From Sphaerulina vaccinii (taxonomy: Eukaryota; Ascomycota; Dothideomycetes; Mycosphaerellales; Mycosphaerellaceae): DNA of 64,000 nucleotides. The stretch is taken from positions 2,418,001 to 2,482,000 of the forward strand of contig JAKUDP010000003.1 of assembly GCA_022570795.1 (NCBI GenBank), given 5' to 3'. The notes below the pieces were generated by a model. That model searched no databases and was not told where the DNA came from. It worked only from the letters and a program-made list of their open reading frames with translations. Shown in pieces: positions 59,282 to 64,000 of this stretch. Both the position numbers and the translations under genes were made by a program. The first letter of the stretch is position 1. The number at the start of each line of letters is the position of its first letter.

Positions 59282-61992
59282 TTATTCTAAGCCTTCCCAG
59301 CCATCGTCGTCCGCCATGTTCTCGTCTTCCTCGGCAGCGCCGTTCGTGATAGCTTGCAGCTTGATCTCCGAACCAGAGTCCCTTCGTGGCTGTGCCAAGA
59401 GATAGTCAAGTGTGTGATCGTTCTGATCTGCAACTTTCATGATCTCGCCTTGCACTCTGCCAATAGCTTTCTGCATCATGCGTACGACTTCAGCATACTC
59501 GCCTTGTCGCTCCTTGAGCAGTCGTCCGTGCTGGCTGAGTAAGCTCTCCATCCATAGCAGATTGAGTTCCAGATGCGGACTCTGGTCGGACTCCTTGGAA
59601 ACGAATCGTAGTAGGCGGTCGAGGTAGACCTGTGGAAGATCTCGCACAACGAGACCAATGTCGGTGATCGGAATGCCGCGATAGACTTTGCGCACAAGTT
59701 TGAGATCACCCAAGCGGAACGCCATAACCATCGCCTTGAGCCATTCTTGTCGGCGTAAGGTCTCTATTGTGCTCTCTGGTGTAACGTCAACGTCAAGGTC
59801 GAAAGGGTCGAACACCGCACCAGTGTCCAGTGAGTAAATTAGCAGGCCTTCGGTGCTCGCGGCGGTGAATGCTCGACCTGTTGGCGAGAATGTGACACCA
59901 GGCACGCGAATTTCTGGCGCAACTTTCCGCTGGGCTGCATCTCCGCGCTTTGCTCCTGGTAGACTCGTGTCCATTCGATCTTCGAAGTCGGATGCCTCGC
60001 CTTGCTCGTCCAGTAGTGCTCTAGGACCGCCTTCAGTCAATATCTTTGAGTTCAGATACTCTTGCGTGCCCTCCAAGCTGAGGTTCACAGACACAGTGAA
60101 CTTTCGCAGCAACACTCCAGTCTCAACAGCGTACAAGCAAATGTACTTGCTGTTTCCACCGGCCAGCAGAACAGATCCATCGGCACTGTAGGCTATTGTG
60201 CCGAAGCTTTTGGTGCCTGCTACGTTGGCTGCGACGCGACGATCAGTTGCCTTTCGACCTCCGCTTGCGTCTCGTCTGCCGTCTAAGCCTGCCTCCTGCG
60301 TTGCCTCACTCAAGCTCCAGAACGTTAGCTGACCATCGAGAGAAGAGGCAGCTATTTGTCGCCCGTCTGGTCTCACAGTCACCGCCAGCACATCAGCTTG
60401 AAGCTGTATAGGTTCTGAAGTTTGCGTTCTCCCGAAGATCGACCATATCCGCACTGTGTGGTCCCAACTGCCCGAAACGAGGTTGCCACCATTCGGCGCA
60501 AAGGCGAGTGTTGACACTGGACCCTCATGGCCTGTCAGTTGATCCAGCAGCTGTCCAGTTTGCACACTCCATATGTGAATATCGAAGTCATCTGTCGATC
60601 CTGCTGCAACCACTTCTCCGCTAGGGTCGACCGCTATCGAAGTCCATGGTAGTCGTTTTGACGCAGTAAAGGTTCGGAAACATCGGTATCTGATCAAGTC
60701 GAAAGCGCGCACACTTCCGTCCAGAGATGCTGTGAAGAGAACATTACCGCGCTTAGCGAACTCGCACGCTGTGACTCCTGAGGTGTGCTCTGTGAATGTG
60801 ACGATGCAGAACCCGGACGTCGTGTCCCACACTTTGATCTTGCCGTCGTCTGCACACGTAACCACACGATCTCCAGAAGGCGAGTACGTCAAAGCGTTCA
60901 TGCTGTCGAAATGCCCTTGCTGCTTCAGGATATACGACTCGCTTCTCCATTCCCAAACAAGTAGCTGACCAAGAGCCGAGGATCCAAAGGCGAGCCATTC
61001 CCCGGTCTCGTTGATAGACACCGTGTCTACATGGGAAGCTGAGATGGAAAGCTTATGTATTTCGCTGAAGCTAGGCAGCTCGTGTAGCATGAATAGTCCA
61101 TTCGAGAAGCCGGTCACCAGTAGGTTTGAAGATGGATGAAACGCAGCAGTCGTCAGATGTGCTTGTTCCTGGAAGAAGTAATGCCTGTCGTTGATCCGCC
61201 ATCGTTCATCTTCTTCGCTCACTTTCTCCGGATCGGCATCTGGAGGAGGTAAGTATTGCCACTGAAATAGTGCGCCGTCCTTGGAGACTGTCCATATCGT
61301 TTCCTGGTCCTTGCTAAACCATGCTGCATGTACGGCTGTGCGGTGCCCAGCGAGCACAGTAGGCGTGAAGCCCTCCTCGGGATCTAAGCTCCATATTCGT
61401 GCTGTCAAGTCCTTGCTCGCTGATAGGAAGAAGCGTGAGTCGCTACTCCATTGAATGCTCTGAACGGTGTCAGAATGGCCAGTGTACTGTCGATAGCGCA
61501 CGAAGGGCGCAAATTCGAGTCCACCATCATCGCTGGCCGTCGATGGAGTTCTCCAGACTTCAATCTTCCTCCCAAGCCCTACAGCAAAGTGATCGCCACT
61601 TGGAGAGAATGTGAGAGCAGATACAGCACTTTTCAGTGAGAAGTGATAAAGCACTATTCTGCGCTGGAAGTGAGACAGAATAGCATGGCCAGACTCGTCG
61701 ATCGTGAGCAATAATTGACCTTTTGGATGTAGTGCTATCCGGGTGATATTGACTCTGTGTGCGAAAGGCAGAGTGTGTGATTTGTTGTTCACCAGATCAA
61801 AGACTGATACTCGATTGCCCACTGGCGACAGCAGACATGTGCCATCGTCGGTATACACGAGGTTTCCTTTTCGATAGACAGTGCCCAGAAGGTTTGAGAA
61901 CTGCGATTTTGGTCAACGCTCAGTCTTCAGAAGTGTTTGCTTCTCTCGAAGTCGCACATGCAGACAGCGCCTACCTTGAAGTCTGTTTTCAT
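59282..61992 (-). CDS. PWP2: Periodic tryptophan protein 2 (UTP1), 878 aa
   Basis: U3 snoRNP (UTP-B) component needed for small-subunit rRNA processing in the nucleolus. Two exons: 61992-61975 (MKTDFK) and 61900-59282. The 74-nt intron (GTAGGC to ATCGCAG, phase 0) joins MKTDFK to FSNLLGTVYRKGNLVYTDD, which is the conserved family start. Two beta-propellers of WD40 repeats follow (residues about 15-690), with clear repeats such as GHSDTVQSIQWSSDSRFFLS, GHEGPVSTLAFAPNGGNLVS and SGSWDHTVRIWSIFGRT. The C-terminal Utp12-type helical domain comes next (QEWLKAMVMAFRLGDLKLVR, VYRGIPITDIGLVVRDLPQV). The tail is acidic (EEDENMADDDGWEGLE). Full length compared with fungal orthologues. Confidence 0.95.
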
Positions 61993-62373
61993 CTTGCCAC
62001 TTCCATCAACGCGCTTCCCCTTCCAACTCAACTCGATGCTGTTCGCACGCGTGGTAATTCCGGTCGTTTCGAGATGTCCGACTGCTTGACCAAAATTTCA
62101 TGATGGACGTCTTGAAATGCGGCTCTTCCCTCCCCGCAAGCACTAACGGCATCTAAGGCACACCCTGCGGTGAACTCTGATTGCGCGCTGCTGATTCGCT
62201 GTACTCCTGCCAGAGTGCACAGACAGAGCCATTTCGGTAAGTGCCACCTGGAAAGGAGGCATCTTTCCTCCTCGTCTCCCAGCAAGAAGTCCAGGGTCTG
62301 CAGTTGCAACTTGTTGCTCTTGCTCTTTCCACACGAACGACCAACGACACCTCCCTCGTCTGAAGCCGCGCTG

Positions 62374-62381
62374 TATATATA
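62374..62381 (+). promoter_or_regulatory. TATA box of the septin gene
   Basis: TATATATA at 62374, in the 680-bp divergent region between PWP2 and the septin start. An out-of-frame ATG at 62404 could act as an upstream ORF start. Confidence 0.4.
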
Positions 62382-62669
62382 CCTGCGCCCTCCTTCTCCT
62401 GGTATGAGAACACCTTTCCTCAATCCATTGACTCCACGAACGCGCGTTACAACTTCTCAATGGAAGTTCACGCAGCAATCAAGCCACTGGCTAACAACTT
62501 CCGCGATTCGTACAGACAGGTGTCTGACAAGCTCGCGCATTACAAACAGACTCCGGGCGCATATCTGCCATCCTCTGATCCTCCATTGCTTCCGTCGAGT
62601 TCATCGACACAGAAGAATCTCATCCCGATTCCCGTCCGAAAACGCCCAACACCACCAACAGTCGCAGCA

Positions 62670-63928
62670 ATGGCAGAGACAGCAGGGTCGCCCATTGGCA
62701 TTGCCAATGTATGTGGAGTGCTTCACAAACCATCAGAGTGTATACTGACAGCTTGAGTAGCTGCCCAACCAGCGCCACAAGATCGTGGCCAAGCGAGGTG
62801 CTGCCTTTACGATAATGGTAGCAGGTGAATCTGGCCTCGGAAAGACTACCTTCATCAACACCCTTTTCAGCACTACCATCAAAAACTACGCCGACCACAA
62901 GAGACGTCACGCAAAGCAGATCGACAAGACAGTTGAGATCGAAATCACAAAGGCAGAGCTCGAGGAGAAGTTCTTCAAGGTCCGCTTGACGGTCATCGAC
63001 ACACCGGGCTTTGGCGACTATGTGAACAACCGCGACAGCTGGCAGCCAATTATAGAATTCTTGGATGATCAGCATGAGAGCTACATGTTGCAGGAGCAGC
63101 AGCCAAAGCGGAGCGACAAGATTGACCTGCGTGTGCACGCCTGTCTATACTTCATCCGCCCGACTGGCCACACATTGAAGCCCCTGGACATCGAAGTCAT
63201 GAGACAAATGGCCACTCGCGTCAACCTGATCCCAGTCATCGCGAAGGCAGACACCCTCTCACCAGGAGATCTCTCCCGATTCAAGCACCGCGTAAGTTGC
63301 ACGTACAGCTGTCAGATCTGAGAACAGGACGCTAATAAAGGTTGTATAACAGGTCCGTAGCGTGATCGAGGCTCAAGGAATCAAGATCTACACTCCACCG
63401 CTCGAGGAGGACGACGAGGCCGGTCTCCAGCACGCCCGCAGCCTGATCTCTGCCATGCCATTCTCCGTCATTGGATCTGAGCGCGATGTCAACACTCCCG
63501 ATGGACGCACTGTCAAGGGTCGTCAGTACCACTGGGGTGTCGCCGAGGTCGAGAACGAGGAGCACTGCGACTTCAAGAAGCTGCGCGCCATCCTTATCCG
63601 CACCCACATGCTCGACCTGATCCACACCACCGAAGAGAACCACTACGAGGTATACCGCGCATCACAGATGGAGACGAGAAAGTTCGGCGAGGCAAGACCT
63701 AGAAAGCTGGATAACCCCAAGTTCAAGGAGGAAGAGGAGTCGCTTCGCAAGCGCTTCACAGAGCAGGTCAAGGTTGAGGAGCAGCGCTTCAGGCAGTGGG
63801 AACAGAAGCTCATTGCCGAGCGTGACCGTCTCAACAAGGACTTGGAGCAAAGCCACGCTGTCATCAAGCAACTCGAAGCTGAGGTCGAAGGTCTGCAGGG
63901 TAGCATGTCAAGGACCAGTCGTCGTTAA
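62670..63928 (+). CDS. aspA: Septin, Cdc11/AspA type, 381 aa
   Basis: Three exons: 62670-62708, 62761-63291 and 63353-63928. Introns are 52 nt (GTATGT to GAGTAG) and 61 nt (GTAAGT, branch GCTAATA, acceptor ATAACAG), both phase 0. Start MAETAGSPIGIAN continues LPNQRHKIVAKRG. GTPase motifs: AGESGLGKTTF (P-loop), DTPGFGD (G3) and AKAD (G4). A polybasic region with KNYADHKRRHAKQ is an insertion after the P-loop rather than the usual upstream site. The septin unique element (GRQYHWGVAEVENEEHCDF) and a C-terminal coiled coil (WEQKLIAERDRLNKDLEQS) are present. The sequence fits the AspA/Cdc11 group better than AspB, AspC or AspD. An in-frame ATG at 62460 would add 70 residues; I prefer 62670 for family length and its purine at -3. 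Confidence 0.9.
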
Positions 63929-64000
63929 GCGCAACATCTTGCGGAGGTCGGACACGGATACAGCAGGATGCTATCAGACAGGCTACGGCAGGACTGTGGC

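Noticed and set aside
62460..62669. 70-residue N-terminal extension of the septin
   Set aside because: Open and in frame, but family members start close to the GIANLPNQ motif and the ATG at 62670 has the better context. Kept as an alternative only.
1..64000. CRISPR arrays, prokaryotic operons, rRNA genes
   Set aside because: The genes are spliced and eukaryotic; no regular spaced repeats or rRNA-like sequence were seen.

Overview
This window is nuclear DNA of a filamentous ascomycete (Pezizomycotina; a Dothideomycete is my best guess, from the Hce2-type secreted protein and general gene style, but this is not proven). Evidence: genes are monocistronic on both strands, many with one to three short introns (mostly 50-90 nt, GTRNGT donors, CTRAY-like branch sites, YAG acceptors), and the conserved genes (PWP2, a Cdc11-type septin, Tlg1, an HDA1-complex subunit with a chromodomain, a GCK-III kinase, METTL25-like and GFA proteins) are fungal in architecture. 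I see no prokaryotic operons, CRISPR, rRNA or recognised transposon ORF.

Layout. 0-10 kb: a disordered protein, three co-oriented small membrane proteins, a 98-residue protein made of a duplicated hydrophobic unit, and a large disordered protein. 10-20 kb: a DUF1295-like membrane enzyme, an Hce2/Ecp2-like secreted effector candidate, an ankyrin-like protein, a small protein with a paralogue 11 kb away, a CmcJ/AsaB-family oxygenase gene with a frameshift, a small zinc protein and a BTB-like protein. 19.6-25.4 kb: a coiled-coil protein packed against Tlg1, a METTL25-like methyltransferase and an RBR ubiquitin ligase. 26-28 kb: the second small-protein paralogue followed by degenerate tandem repeats. 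28.4-34 kb: a GCK-III kinase, then an NmrA-like gene lying between two homologous, diverged repeat blocks in direct orientation. 34-46 kb: two low-complexity proteins, a chromodomain/AT-hook/HDA1-subunit protein, a GFA enzyme, and a WD40-inositol 5-phosphatase. 46-54 kb: a CHY zinc-finger protein, an F-box protein, an MFS transporter, an F-box-like gene broken by one in-frame stop, a four-exon MYND protein and a Q-rich secreted protein. 54.9-59.0 kb: a tandem array of five paralogous coiled-coil genes, four of which start with a PPxY motif. 59.3-64 kb: PWP2 and the septin, divergently transcribed.

Conserved housekeeping genes alternate with fast-evolving, lineage-specific material. The most novel-looking items are the PPxY coiled-coil array at 54.9-59.0 kb, the intron-sharing pair of roughly 80-residue proteins at 14.95 and 26.05 kb, and the direct repeat blocks around the NmrA-like gene. 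All intron positions are my own readings of splice signals and frame continuity, not transcript data.
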